Part shown: positions 26,040 to 35,280 of the stretch, piece by piece | Numbering within the stretch: the first letter of the stretch is position 1 | Layout of the letters: every line of letters starts with the position of its first letter | From: Vibrio campbellii CAIM 519 = NBRC 15631 = ATCC 25920 | GTDB taxonomy: Bacteria; Pseudomonadota; Gammaproteobacteria; Enterobacterales; Vibrionaceae | Direction: 5' to 3' | Length of the DNA: 64,000 bases | NCBI RefSeq assembly: GCF_002163755.1 | Contig: NZ_CP015863.1 | Span: forward strand, 3,100,001-3,164,000 | Translations under genes and position numbers: made by a program | Notes under the pieces: model-generated | What the model was told of the DNA's origin: nothing | Seen by the model: the letters and a program-made list of their open reading frames with translations, nothing else | Databases searched by the model: none

Positions 26040-26672
26040 ATGAATTGGCTACAAAGGAAATACTGGCATTACAAACTGAAGGGCTCACCTTATCAGCCAC
26101 TGTTTTGTTCGCCGCAAAAAGGTGAGTTTGTCTCTCTCGATTGCGAAACCACCAGCTTGGACTCAAATAGAGCCGAGCTGGTCACCATCGCTGCGACCAA
26201 AATCATCGATAATCGAATCATCACCAGTAAACCGTTCGAAGTTCGACTGCGCGCCCCGCAATCACTCGATTCAGGTTCAGTGAAAATTCACCATATCCGC
26301 CACCAAGATTTGGTGGATGGCATCAGCGAAAAAGAAGCACTCATCAAGCTGCTCGACTTTATCGGCAATCGTCCTTTAGTTGGCTACCACATTCGCTACG
26401 ACAAAAAGATCCTCGACCTCGCTTGTCTGAGGCATTTAGGCTTTCCACTACCGAACCCGCTCATCGAAGTAAGCCAGGTTTATCACGATAAGCTCGAACG
26501 TCATTTGCCTAACGCCTACTTCGACTTAAGTCTTGATGCGATTTGTAAGCACCTTGAACTGCCGATTCAAGACAAACACGATGCCCTGCAGGATGCAAAA
26601 TCCGCCGCTTTAGTGTATGTGCGTCTCACCAAAGGCGATTTACCAAACCTGAGCGTGCCTTATACCCAATAG
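26040..26672 (+). CDS. DnaQ-family 3'-5' exonuclease
   Basis: 210-residue protein of the DEDDh exonuclease group. Exo I is FVSLDCETTSLD (catalytic Asp and Glu), Exo II lies in RPLVGYHIRYDKKILD, and Exo III is HDALQDAKSAALVY with His and Asp. The middle motif KIHHIRHQDLVDG is as in polymerase III epsilon-like proteins. It is not the true DnaQ, which is encoded beside rnhA, and lacks its C-terminal polymerase-binding extension. Transcribed with the upstream DUF294 gene (35-base gap, GAGAGG site). The natural substrate is unknown. Confidence 0.88.
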   Translation: MNWLQRKYWHYKLKGSPYQPLFCSPQKGEFVSLDCETTSLDSNRAELVTIAATKIIDNRIITSKPFEVRLRAPQSLDSGSVKIHHIRHQDLVDGISEKEALIKLLDFIGNRPLVGYHIRYDKKILDLACLRHLGFPLPNPLIEVSQVYHDKLERHLPNAYFDLSLDAICKHLELPIQDKHDALQDAKSAALVYVRLTKGDLPNLSVPYTQ

Positions 26673-26890
26673 GTTCAATACTCAGCTTTCGATCCACCTC
26701 CCACATTCGCTTTAAATTCAGCAATATCGCGGCGCATTCCTCACTCTCATCCTAAAGTCTAATTGTGGAAATACGCGCTGTGACTGACAGTTATATGCAC
26801 AGCAACGTTCTTGATGAATCACAGACGAAAGAACGGAAACCGCCCTACAAAAGACGAAGGTCGAGAATTAAAGGCACAAGGAGAGAAGCC

Positions 26891-28843
26891 ATGAGCGAAG
26901 CCCACGTTTATCCGGTAAAAGAAAACATTAAAAACCATACGCATGCGGATAATGACACTTACCTAGCCATGTATCAGCAGTCGGTAAGCGACCCTGAAGG
27001 CTTCTGGAGCGAACACGGTAAAGTTGTCGATTGGATTAAGCCATTCACTCAAGTTAAAAACACCTCGTTCGATACTGGTCACGTCGACATTCGTTGGTTC
27101 GAAGACGGCACGCTGAACGTATCTGCAAACTGTATTGACCGCCACCTTGCCGAGCGTGGCGATGAAGTCGCGATCATCTGGGAAGGCGATGATCCTGCCG
27201 ACGACAAAACCCTCACATTCAATGAACTGCACAAAGAAGTGTGTAAGTTCTCTAACGCACTAAAAGAACAAGGCGTGCACAAAGGCGACGTGGTTTGTCT
27301 TTACATGCCAATGGTGCCAGAAGCGGCTATCGCAATGCTGGCATGTACGCGTATTGGTGCGGTTCATACCGTGGTATTTGGTGGTTTCTCGCCAGAAGCC
27401 CTGTCCGGTCGTATCATCGACTCAGATGCGAAAATCGTTATCACTGCTGACGAAGGCGTTCGTGGTGGTCGCGCAGTGCCACTGAAGAAAAACGTTGATG
27501 AAGCACTGACAAACCCAGAAGTAAAAACCATCGACAAAGTTGTCGTTCTAAAACGTACGGGCGGTGACATTGATTGGCACGAGCACCGTGACGTTTGGTG
27601 GCACGAAGCAACGGCTGTTGTTTCTGACGTATGTCCACCAGAAGAGATGAAAGCGGAAGACCCTCTGTTCATTCTTTACACTTCAGGCTCAACAGGTAAG
27701 CCAAAAGGCGTGCTGCACACCACAGGTGGTTACCTAGTGTACGCGACCATGACCTTCAAGTACGTGTTCGATTACCAAGAAGGTGAAACGTTCTGGTGTA
27801 CGGCGGACGTGGGTTGGATTACAGGTCACACTTACCTCATTTACGGTCCACTAGCGAACGGTGCGAAAACCATTCTGTTCGAAGGTGTACCAAACTACCC
27901 AAGCACAGCTCGCATGAGTGAAGTGGTTGATAAGCATCAAGTAAACATTCTCTACACTGCACCAACAGCGATTCGCGCCCTAATGGCGAAAGGTAACGAA
28001 GCGGTAGCCGGAACATCTCGTTCAAGTTTGCGTGTAATGGGCTCAGTAGGTGAACCTATCAACCCTGAAGCATGGGAGTGGTACTACAAGACCATCGGTA
28101 ATGAAAACTCACCGATCGTTGATACTTGGTGGCAAACAGAGACAGGCGGTATCTTGATTGCGCCACTACCGGGAGCAACAGACCTGAAACCAGGTTCTGC
28201 AACTCGCCCATTCTTTGGCGTACAACCAGCGCTGGTGGACAACATGGGGAACATCATCGAAGAAACCGCAGCAGAAGGTAACTTGGTGATCCTTGATTCA
28301 TGGCCAGGTCAGATGCGCACCGTTTACGGCGACCATGAGCGCTTTGAGCAAACCTACTTCTCTACCTTCAAAGGCATGTACTTCACCAGTGATGGTGCTC
28401 GTCGTGACGAAGATGGCTATTACTGGATTACAGGTCGTGTAGATGACGTATTGAACGTCTCTGGTCACCGAATGGGTACCGCAGAGATTGAGTCAGCACT
28501 CGTTGCACACGATAAAATTGCGGAAGCGGCGATTGTCGGTATCCCTCATGACATCAAAGGTCAGGCAATTTACGCATACGTCACGCTTAATGATGGTGAA
28601 TTCCCATCAGCTGAGCTGCACAAAGAGGTGAAAGACTGGGTACGTAAAGAGATTGGCCCAATCGCAACGCCAGACGTACTGCACTGGACAGACTCTCTAC
28701 CAAAAACACGCTCCGGTAAAATCATGCGTCGCATCCTACGTAAGATTGCAACGGGTGATACCAGCAACCTAGGTGATACTTCAACACTGGCCGATCCAAG
28801 TGTTGTAGACAAGCTAATTGCAGAGAAGGCAGAACTGGCATAA
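26891..28843 (+). CDS. acs: Acetyl-CoA synthetase
   Basis: Activates acetate with ATP and CoA through acetyl-AMP, allowing scavenging of low acetate. 650 residues (E. coli 652). Motifs: P-loop-like LFILYTSGSTGKPKGVLHT, WWQTETGGILIAPLPG, and the C-terminal PKTRSGKIMRRILRKIA containing the regulatory, acetylatable lysine. I start at the ATG at 26891 with its AAGGAGA site; the 42 extra codons of the open frame lie in the promoter region. Expected target of CrbSR; both regulator genes are in this window. A strong terminator follows. Confidence 0.96.
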   Translation: MSEAHVYPVKENIKNHTHADNDTYLAMYQQSVSDPEGFWSEHGKVVDWIKPFTQVKNTSFDTGHVDIRWFEDGTLNVSANCIDRHLAERGDEVAIIWEGDDPADDKTLTFNELHKEVCKFSNALKEQGVHKGDVVCLYMPMVPEAAIAMLACTRIGAVHTVVFGGFSPEALSGRIIDSDAKIVITADEGVRGGRAVPLKKNVDEALTNPEVKTIDKVVVLKRTGGDIDWHEHRDVWWHEATAVVSDVCPPEEMKAEDPLFILYTSGSTGKPKGVLHTTGGYLVYATMTFKYVFDYQEGETFWCTADVGWITGHTYLIYGPLANGAKTILFEGVPNYPSTARMSEVVDKHQVNILYTAPTAIRALMAKGNEAVAGTSRSSLRVMGSVGEPINPEAWEWYYKTIGNENSPIVDTWWQTETGGILIAPLPGATDLKPGSATRPFFGVQPALVDNMGNIIEETAAEGNLVILDSWPGQMRTVYGDHERFEQTYFSTFKGMYFTSDGARRDEDGYYWITGRVDDVLNVSGHRMGTAEIESALVAHDKIAEAAIVGIPHDIKGQAIYAYVTLNDGEFPSAELHKEVKDWVRKEIGPIATPDVLHWTDSLPKTRSGKIMRRILRKIATGDTSNLGDTSTLADPSVVDKLIAEKAELA

Positions 28844-28873
28844 CACCCAGCCTCCGTTTTAAACGCTAGCTCT

Positions 28874-28905
28874 AAAAGCCACCATTGCATATGGTGGCTT
28901 TTTTG
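28874..28905 (+). terminator. Intrinsic terminator after acs
   Basis: AAAAGCCACCA / TGGTGGCTTTT stem, 7-base loop, six-T tail. Confidence 0.92.
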
Positions 28906-29009
28906 TGCGTGGACGCAAAATAAACCACAAAAAGCACGTGGCAATTATGTTGTTTTTGTTAACTTGGTTACAGAAACGACGGGGGCTATTGGGAGATTAG
29001 ACCAGTAAA

Positions 29010-29040
29010 TTGCTGCTAATTGCTGTGAATTAGCTATAAT
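29010..29040 (+). promoter_or_regulatory. Candidate promoter of aroQ-accBC
   Basis: TTGCTG (29010-29015), a 19-base spacer and a consensus TATAAT (29035-29040). The spacer is a little long. It lies 111 bases before aroQ in a 307-base gap that otherwise holds only the acs terminator and AT-rich leader. Confidence 0.45.
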
Positions 29041-29150
29041 CTTGGTCGATTTTTTAAAATTTGCTCGGTTTTAACAAAAAAATCGTGCTGAATTATCGTA
29101 TATTTGGGAATATAAACGTTCCACTCACGATAAAGGAAGATGGCAACATA

Positions 29151-29600
29151 ATGTCTGCAAAGTCACGGATTCTAGTTCTAAACGGACCAAATCTTAATCT
29201 ATTAGGTCTGCGTGAACCGACACATTACGGTAACAACACCCTAGCACAGATTGTTGACGCATTGACTGAACAAGCTCACAACTCTGGGGTGGAAGTTGAA
29301 CACCTGCAATCGAATCGTGAGTACGAACTGATTGAAGCTATCCACGCTGCGTACGGCAAAGTGGACTTCATTATCATCAACCCAGCGGCTTTCACTCATA
29401 CCAGTGTCGCGCTGCGTGATGCATTACTTGGCGTAGCCATCCCATTTATCGAAGTGCACCTATCGAACGTTCATGCTCGTGAGCCGTTCCGTCATCACTC
29501 TTATCTGTCTGATAAAGCAGAAGGGGTGATTTGTGGCTTAGGTGCACAAGGTTATGAATTCGCTCTGTCTGCAGCAATCGCGAAATTGCAGGCAAAGTAA
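29151..29600 (+). CDS. aroQ: 3-dehydroquinate dehydratase, type II
   Basis: Third step of the shikimate pathway; forms 3-dehydroshikimate. 149 residues, dodecameric type II fold. Motifs: ILVLNGPNLNLLGLREPTHYG, the catalytic-region EHLQSNREYELIEAIHAA, IINPAAFTHTSVALRDAL and EVHLSNVHAREPFRHHSYLSD. I start at the ATG at 29151 in front of SAKSRILVLNGPN; the upstream 30 codons of the open frame have no family match. Leads the accB-accC operon, as in many gammaproteobacteria. Confidence 0.95.
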   Translation: MSAKSRILVLNGPNLNLLGLREPTHYGNNTLAQIVDALTEQAHNSGVEVEHLQSNREYELIEAIHAAYGKVDFIIINPAAFTHTSVALRDALLGVAIPFIEVHLSNVHAREPFRHHSYLSDKAEGVICGLGAQGYEFALSAAIAKLQAK

Positions 29601-29660
29601 ACCAAACACTCTGCAGCCCTTTTGGGTTGTCTTAATCACAAGATAAAAGAGAAAGAAAAG

Positions 29661-30125
29661 ATGGATATTCGTAAAATCAAGAAGCTAATCGAGTTAGTTG
29701 AAGAGTCTGGCATTGCTGAGCTAGAAATCTCTGAAGGTGAAGAGTCAGTGCGCATCAGCCGTAGTGGCCCTGCAGCTCCAGCTCCAGTTCATTACGCAGC
29801 AGCTCCAGTAGCAGCACCTGCGCCAGTGGCAGCAGCCCCAGTAGCAGACGCACCAGCAATGGCAGCAGAAGCACCAGCAGCAGTTCCTGCAGGTCACCAA
29901 GTTCTTTCTCCAATGGTTGGTACTTTCTACCGCTCTCCAAGTCCAGACGCGAAATCATTCGTTGAAGTTGGTCAGAGCGTAAATGCTGGCGACACACTAT
30001 GTATCGTTGAAGCAATGAAAATGATGAACCAAATCGAAGCGGACAAATCAGGTGTTGTAACTGCAATCCTAGTTGAAGACGGCCAGCCAGTTGAATTCGA
30101 CCAACCACTAGTTGTAATCGAATAA
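29661..30125 (+). CDS. accB: Biotin carboxyl carrier protein of acetyl-CoA carboxylase
   Basis: Carries the biotin that shuttles CO2 from biotin carboxylase to carboxyltransferase in malonyl-CoA synthesis. 154 residues: N-terminal helix domain (MDIRKIKKLIELVEESG), an Ala/Pro-rich flexible linker (about 45-80) and the biotinyl domain with the modified lysine in VEAMKMMNQIEAD. Start at 29661 matches the family N-terminus; the 13 codons before it are rejected. Sixty bases after aroQ and 14 before accC. Confidence 0.95.
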   Translation: MDIRKIKKLIELVEESGIAELEISEGEESVRISRSGPAAPAPVHYAAAPVAAPAPVAAAPVADAPAMAAEAPAAVPAGHQVLSPMVGTFYRSPSPDAKSFVEVGQSVNAGDTLCIVEAMKMMNQIEADKSGVVTAILVEDGQPVEFDQPLVVIE

Positions 30126-30139
30126 GCGGGGCTTGCCTT

Positions 30140-31483
30140 ATGCTAGATAAAGTAGTCATCGCGAACCGAGGTGAAATTGCACTTCGTATCCTTCGCGCTT
30201 GTAAAGAATTAGGCATTAAGACTGTGGCAGTGCACTCAACAGCTGACCGCGATCTTAAGCACGTACTACTTGCAGACGAAACCGTATGTATCGGTCCTGC
30301 TCGTGGTATCGACAGCTACCTAAACATCCCTCGTATCATTTCTGCAGCAGAAGTGACGGGTGCAATTGCGATTCACCCGGGTTACGGCTTCCTATCTGAG
30401 AACGCAGACTTTGCTGAGCAAGTAGAGCGCAGCGGTTTCATCTTCGTTGGTCCTAAAGCAGACACCATCCGCATGATGGGTGACAAAGTGTCAGCAATCA
30501 ACGCAATGAAAAAAGCAGGCGTTCCTTGTGTACCAGGTTCTGACGGTCCACTAGATAACGACGAAGACAAAAACAAAGCTCACGCTAAGCGTATCGGCTA
30601 CCCAGTAATCATCAAAGCCTCTGGTGGCGGCGGTGGTCGTGGTATGCGTGTTGTACGTTCTGAAGCGGAACTTGTTCAAGCTATCGCTATGACGCGTGCA
30701 GAAGCAAAAGCGGCGTTCAACAACGACATGGTTTACATGGAGAAATTCCTAGAAAACCCTCGTCACGTTGAAGTACAAGTGATTGCTGATGGCCAAGGCG
30801 GTGCTATCCACCTAGGTGAACGTGACTGTTCTATGCAGCGTCGTCACCAGAAGGTTGTTGAAGAAGCACCAGCACCAGGTATCACAGAAGAGATGCGTAA
30901 GTACATCGGTGAACGTTGTACTCGTGCATGTCTGGAAATCGGTTACCGCGGCGCAGGTACGTTCGAATTCCTATACGAGAACGGTGAATTCTACTTCATC
31001 GAAATGAACACTCGTATTCAGGTTGAGCACCCAGTAACAGAAATGGTTACCGGCGTTGACCTAATTAAAGAACAGCTACGCGTAGCAGCAGGTCAGCCAT
31101 TGTCATTCACTCAGGATGACATCAAGATCCGCGGCCATGCGATTGAGTGTCGTATCAACGCAGAAGACCCAGAGCGTTTCCTACCTTCACCGGGTAAGAT
31201 TGAACGCTTCCACGCGCCAGGCGGTATGGGTGTTCGTTGGGAATCTCACATTTACACAGGCTACACAGTACCACCTCATTACGATTCAATGATTGGTAAA
31301 CTGATCACTTACGGTGAGAACCGTGATGTAGCGATTGCACGTATGAAGAACGCACTAGGCGAGATGATCATTGAAGGCATCAAGACTAACGTTACTCTAC
31401 AAGAGTCAATCATGAATGATGAGAACTTCCAGCACGGTGGTGCAAACATTCACTACCTAGAGAAGAAGCTAGGCCTACAATAA
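30140..31483 (+). CDS. accC: Biotin carboxylase subunit of acetyl-CoA carboxylase
   Basis: ATP-grasp enzyme that carboxylates biotin on AccB. 447 residues (E. coli 449). Motifs: N-terminal MLDKVVIANRGEIALRILRA, glycine-rich ATP loop KASGGGGGRGMRVV, FLENPRHVEVQVIAD, biotin/bicarbonate site ERDCSMQRRHQKVVEE and EMNTRIQVEHPVTE. Same operon as accB; terminator directly after. Confidence 0.97.
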   Translation: MLDKVVIANRGEIALRILRACKELGIKTVAVHSTADRDLKHVLLADETVCIGPARGIDSYLNIPRIISAAEVTGAIAIHPGYGFLSENADFAEQVERSGFIFVGPKADTIRMMGDKVSAINAMKKAGVPCVPGSDGPLDNDEDKNKAHAKRIGYPVIIKASGGGGGRGMRVVRSEAELVQAIAMTRAEAKAAFNNDMVYMEKFLENPRHVEVQVIADGQGGAIHLGERDCSMQRRHQKVVEEAPAPGITEEMRKYIGERCTRACLEIGYRGAGTFEFLYENGEFYFIEMNTRIQVEHPVTEMVTGVDLIKEQLRVAAGQPLSFTQDDIKIRGHAIECRINAEDPERFLPSPGKIERFHAPGGMGVRWESHIYTGYTVPPHYDSMIGKLITYGENRDVAIARMKNALGEMIIEGIKTNVTLQESIMNDENFQHGGANIHYLEKKLGLQ

Positions 31484-31502
31484 GCCTCCGCTAACCTCAT
31501 AA

Positions 31503-31530
31503 TAAATGCCCACATCTGTGGGCATTTTTG
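31503..31530 (+). terminator. Intrinsic terminator after accC
   Basis: AAATGCCCACA / TGTGGGCATTT stem with a two-base tip and T tail, 20 bases after the stop. Confidence 0.88.
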
Positions 31531-31613
31531 TTTTGTATAAAGTCTATACTCAAACAAATCGTAGAGTTCTGGTAAACTCTGCGCCACTTCATTCACTTTA
31601 AGAGCAAAAACAA

Positions 31614-32501
31614 ATGCCTTGGATTCAAATCAAACTCAATGCGACCAATGAAAACGCTGAGCAAATCGGCGACATGCTAATGGAAGAGACTGGTGCGCTG
31701 TCTGTAACATTCCTAGACGCGCAGGATACGCCTGTATTCGAACCTCTACCTGGCGAGACTCGCTTATGGGGCGATACTGACATTCTGGCACTGTACGATG
31801 CAGAAGCTGATACAAACTTCATCATCACTCAAATCAAAGCAAGCAACATGCTAGCGGACGATTTTGCTTACAAAGTAGAACAGCTAGAAGACAAAGACTG
31901 GGAACGCGAGTGGATGGAAAACTTCCACCCAATGAAGTTCGGCGAACGTCTATGGATTTGCCCAAGCTGGCGTGAAATTCCAGAGCCAGACGCAGTAAAC
32001 GTAATGCTCGATCCAGGCCTTGCATTCGGTACAGGTACTCACCCAACGACAGCACTTTGTCTTGAGTGGCTAGAGGGTCTCGATCTATCAGGTAAGACAG
32101 TAATCGACTTCGGCTGTGGTTCAGGCATCCTAGCGATCGCAGCGATCAAACTAGGCGCTGAAAAAGTTATCGGGATCGACATTGATCCTCAAGCACTGCA
32201 AGCATCTCGCGACAACGCTGAACGTAATGGTGTAGCCGATCAACTTGAAGTGTTCCTACCTCAAAACCAACCTGAAGGTCTAATTGCAGACGTTGTGGTT
32301 GCAAACATTCTTGCAGGCCCACTACGTGAACTAGCACCAATCATTAAAGGTCTAGTGAAGCCAAATGGCGACCTTGCAATGTCGGGGGTTTTAGACACTC
32401 AAGCAGAAGATGTAGCGAACCATTACCGTGACGAGCTTCACATTGACCCAATCGCAGAGCAAAGTGAATGGTGTCGCATCTCTGGTCGTAAGCAAGGCTA
32501 G
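31614..32501 (+). CDS. prmA: Ribosomal protein L11 methyltransferase
   Basis: Trimethylates lysines and the N-terminus of L11 using S-adenosylmethionine. 295 residues: N-terminal L11-binding domain (MPWIQIKLNATNENAEQIGDML) and a class I methyltransferase domain with motif I VIDFGCGSGILAIAAIKLGA, the acidic SAM-ribose residue in VIGIDIDPQAL and VVVANILAGPL. In the usual gammaproteobacterial position upstream of dusB-fis, but with its own terminator-flanked promoter region. Confidence 0.95.
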   Translation: MPWIQIKLNATNENAEQIGDMLMEETGALSVTFLDAQDTPVFEPLPGETRLWGDTDILALYDAEADTNFIITQIKASNMLADDFAYKVEQLEDKDWEREWMENFHPMKFGERLWICPSWREIPEPDAVNVMLDPGLAFGTGTHPTTALCLEWLEGLDLSGKTVIDFGCGSGILAIAAIKLGAEKVIGIDIDPQALQASRDNAERNGVADQLEVFLPQNQPEGLIADVVVANILAGPLRELAPIIKGLVKPNGDLAMSGVLDTQAEDVANHYRDELHIDPIAEQSEWCRISGRKQG

Positions 32502-32576
32502 ATAAGGTTTTCAGGGCTAATTGTTTGAATTTCATACAAATTACAAAAACAATTTGTAAATGCTCAAATATTAGTC

Positions 32577-32613
32577 TTTTCACGCAGTAAAAAAATGCGT
32601 AAAATGCGCGCCC
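32577..32613 (+). promoter_or_regulatory. Stringent-type promoter of dusB-fis
   Basis: TTTTCA (32577-32582), a 17-base spacer and TAAAAT (32600-32605), followed by the GC-rich discriminator GCGCGCCC. Such a discriminator is the hallmark of growth-rate and ppGpp-regulated promoters, including E. coli dusB-fis. Transcription would begin near 32612-32614, so upstream start codons of the dusB frame would be at the extreme 5' end. Confidence 0.75.
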
Positions 32614-32640
32614 TTGCTGGTACAGAACTGTGATGACGTT

Positions 32641-33609
32641 TTGAAAATCGGAAACTATCAACTTAAGAACAATCTAATCGTAGCCCCTATGGCTGGTGTA
32701 ACGGATAGACCGTTTCGCGAGTTGTGTCTTCGCTATGGTGCGGGAATGGCCGTCAGTGAAATGATGTCTGCTAACCCGAAGCTATGGGGAACGTCAAAGT
32801 CGAAACAGCGCATGGTGCATGAAGGCGAATCGGGCATTCGCTCTGTACAGATTGCCGGTTCCGATCCACAGCTTATGGCCGATGCAGCTCAATTCAGTGT
32901 TGAAAACGGTGCACAAATCATCGACATCAACATGGGCTGCCCAGCAAAGAAAGTGAATAAGAAGCTGGCGGGTTCTGCGCTGCTTCAATACCCAGACATA
33001 ATCAAAGAGATTTTGACTGCGGTAGTGGACGCGGTAGACGTTCCTGTAACGTTAAAGACCCGTACTGGCTGGAACACAGAAAACAAAAACTGTGTTCACA
33101 TCGCTAAATTAGCCGAAGACTGCGGCATACAGGCTCTTGCACTGCATGGCAGAACAAAAGCGTGTATGTACAAAGGTGAGGCCGAATACGACAGCATTAA
33201 AGCGGTTAAACAAGCTATATCCATTCCGGTTATCGCAAACGGTGATATCGATAGCCCGGAGAAAGCGAAGTTTGTACTGGAGTACACCGGTGCAGACGCT
33301 TTAATGATTGGACGTCCTGCCCAAGGTCGTCCTTGGATTTTCCAGGAAATCCATCACTATTTGGAAAACGGCACCACAATGGATGAGCTTCCAAGTGAGG
33401 AAGTGAAAGCCATTATGCTTGGTCATGTTAACGCTCTGCATGGTTTCTATGGAGAGTTCTTAGGTCCACGTATCGCGCGCAAGCACGTTGGGTGGTATCT
33501 AAAAGAGCATGAGCAAGCAAGTGAGTTTCGCCGTACCTTCAACGCTATCGACGCAGCTGAGCTGCAACTTGAGGCGTTAGAGGGTTATTTTGATAACGTT
33601 GCATCATAA
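32641..33609 (+). CDS. dusB: tRNA-dihydrouridine synthase B
   Basis: FMN enzyme reducing uridine to dihydrouridine at position 17 of tRNAs. About 322 residues. Motifs: NNLIVAPMAGVTDRPFRELC, IDINMGCPAKKVNKKLAGSALL with catalytic Cys, ALHGRTKACMYKGEAEYD and PVIANGDIDSPEKA. There is no ATG at the start; the TTG at 32641 gives (M)KIGNYQLKNN, which aligns to E. coli MRIGQYQLRN, while TTG/CTG at 32614-32617 lies at the predicted transcription start. First gene of the dusB-fis operon. Confidence 0.92.
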   Translation: MKIGNYQLKNNLIVAPMAGVTDRPFRELCLRYGAGMAVSEMMSANPKLWGTSKSKQRMVHEGESGIRSVQIAGSDPQLMADAAQFSVENGAQIIDINMGCPAKKVNKKLAGSALLQYPDIIKEILTAVVDAVDVPVTLKTRTGWNTENKNCVHIAKLAEDCGIQALALHGRTKACMYKGEAEYDSIKAVKQAISIPVIANGDIDSPEKAKFVLEYTGADALMIGRPAQGRPWIFQEIHHYLENGTTMDELPSEEVKAIMLGHVNALHGFYGEFLGPRIARKHVGWYLKEHEQASEFRRTFNAIDAAELQLEALEGYFDNVAS

Positions 33610-33632
33610 TTAAGAGAAGAGCTAGACCGAAT

Positions 33633-33929
33633 ATGTTCGAACAAAATCTGACTTCAGAAGCATTAACAGTAACTACAGTAACGTCACAAGACCAGATTAC
33701 TCAAAAGCCTTTACGTGACTCTGTTAAAGCGTCTCTTAAAAACTACCTAGCTCAACTAAACGGCCAGGAAGTAACAGAACTATACGAATTAGTTCTAGCT
33801 GAAGTTGAACAGCCACTACTAGATACCATCATGCAGTACACTCGCGGTAACCAAACTCGCGCAGCAACTATGATGGGTATCAACCGCGGTACTCTTCGCA
33901 AGAAACTTAAAAAATACGGCATGAACTAA
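33633..33929 (+). CDS. fis: Nucleoid protein and global regulator Fis
   Basis: 98-residue dimeric DNA-bending protein that activates rRNA promoters and shapes the nucleoid. The C-terminal helix-turn-helix (GNQTRAATMMGINRGTLRKKLKKYGMN) is essentially identical to E. coli Fis. Its operon promoter is of the stringent type. Two rRNA operons, classical Fis targets, lie only 2 kb downstream. Confidence 0.97.
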   Translation: MFEQNLTSEALTVTTVTSQDQITQKPLRDSVKASLKNYLAQLNGQEVTELYELVLAEVEQPLLDTIMQYTRGNQTRAATMMGINRGTLRKKLKKYGMN

Positions 33930-33951
33930 TACGTTCATACAGTATTTTTGT

Positions 33952-33989
33952 AAAAAAGGCTTGGCCAGCAATGGTTAAGCCTTTTTTAT
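33952..33989 (+). terminator. Intrinsic terminator after fis
   Basis: AAAAAAGGCTT / AAGCCTTTTTT stem with a 14-base loop and T tail. Confidence 0.85.
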
Positions 33990-34156
33990 TGCCTTCAAGA
34001 ATCTTCAGGTATTTTTAAGCCATCCAGCTCTGCGCTCCTCATATTCTGTGTAAACATTAGTCAAATCTGATACATTGAACTGTGATCGGTATTGATTGTG
34101 AACTCAATATAAACAGATATAATCAAAGACTTACATTGGATAAAGGAACTAACCTC

Positions 34157-35146
34157 GTGATTTACAAAGAAAGGGAAGATTGGCTCCATGCCATATTGAA
34201 TAGCCTCCCTGATCATGTCTTTATCCTCAATGAACAAGGTCGCTATATCGAAAGTTTCGGTGGCACTTACCATTCAAAGTACTTCAGTGCGCAAAGCTAT
34301 ACCAACCTCAAGTTGAACGATGTTTTGTCGACAAGCAAAGCCGCTGAGTTGCTTGGTTATATTGGTGATGTACTCCACTCTAACGAGCCAAAAGTCGTCA
34401 AATACAGTATCGCACTGCAAGATCACCTACTAATGCCAATAGAAGAACTGGAGGCGTTAAACAATCCAGAAGAGACCTGGTTTGAAGCAATCATCAAGCC
34501 TGTAGAAAGCCTACAAAGTGGCGAGAATTGGGTAATTTGGTCTGTCCGTGACGTTACGAAAACCCACCTACTTGAAAAGCGCTTGAAAGAGCTCTCAGAG
34601 ACCGATGAACTAACTGGTGTATTGAATCGACGAGCATTCTTAACCAGCCTAGATAAGGCTATGAGCTCACATTTGCGACCGTCTCAAACACTCTCCTGCA
34701 TAATGATCGATATCGACCACTTTAAAGAGATTAATGATCAAGTCGGCCACTTCTCTGGGGATCAAGTGATCCATCACGTAGCCAAGATCTGCCAGCGAGC
34801 AATTCGCGGTAGTGACTTTATTGGTCGCTTAGGAGGAGAAGAGTTTGCTGTGATCTTAGTTAACACTAGTGCAATACAAGCCTATGATGTAGCAGAGAGG
34901 ATAAGAGAGGCGATTCAAAATGCGCCATGTAAAGTTGATGGTATTGAGATCAGTACAACTGTAAGCATTGGCGTCGCAGAATATGATGAGCAAGTATCTA
35001 GCACTATGGAGCTCATGGTTAACGCCGATAAAGCTATGTATTACTCGAAGCACTCGGGGCGCAACCAAGTAACGCTTCACCACGGTAGTATTCCTGATGT
35101 GAAACTACAGCACTCTACCAACTTAAGAATCCAAAAGGTTTCTTAA
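34157..35146 (+). CDS. PAS-GGDEF diguanylate cyclase
   Basis: Makes the second messenger cyclic di-GMP from two GTP. A PAS-like sensory domain (about residues 5-150; WLHAILNSLPDHVFILNEQGRYIESFGG) precedes a GGDEF domain with DELTGVLNRRAFL, DIDHFKEINDQVGHFSGD and the active-site signature GGEEF at 226-230. The inhibitory RxxD site is intact at 217-220, five residues before GGEEF, so the enzyme should be active and product inhibited. No membrane segment: cytoplasmic. The GTG at 34157 is chosen for its AAAGGA site; an in-frame GTG at 34082 lacks one. Single gene. Confidence 0.9.
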   Translation: MIYKEREDWLHAILNSLPDHVFILNEQGRYIESFGGTYHSKYFSAQSYTNLKLNDVLSTSKAAELLGYIGDVLHSNEPKVVKYSIALQDHLLMPIEELEALNNPEETWFEAIIKPVESLQSGENWVIWSVRDVTKTHLLEKRLKELSETDELTGVLNRRAFLTSLDKAMSSHLRPSQTLSCIMIDIDHFKEINDQVGHFSGDQVIHHVAKICQRAIRGSDFIGRLGGEEFAVILVNTSAIQAYDVAERIREAIQNAPCKVDGIEISTTVSIGVAEYDEQVSSTMELMVNADKAMYYSKHSGRNQVTLHHGSIPDVKLQHSTNLRIQKVS

Positions 35147-35280
35147 CTTTCTCTGTCTTATTTCAAATTAATCAACCCCATACCCATTTCACTCTATACA
35201 CCTTCTCTCTTTAAAAACTGTTATACACGGCCTTCTCGCGAGCTCTATACAACCGAGGATACTTTCTTAATACAGTTTGT

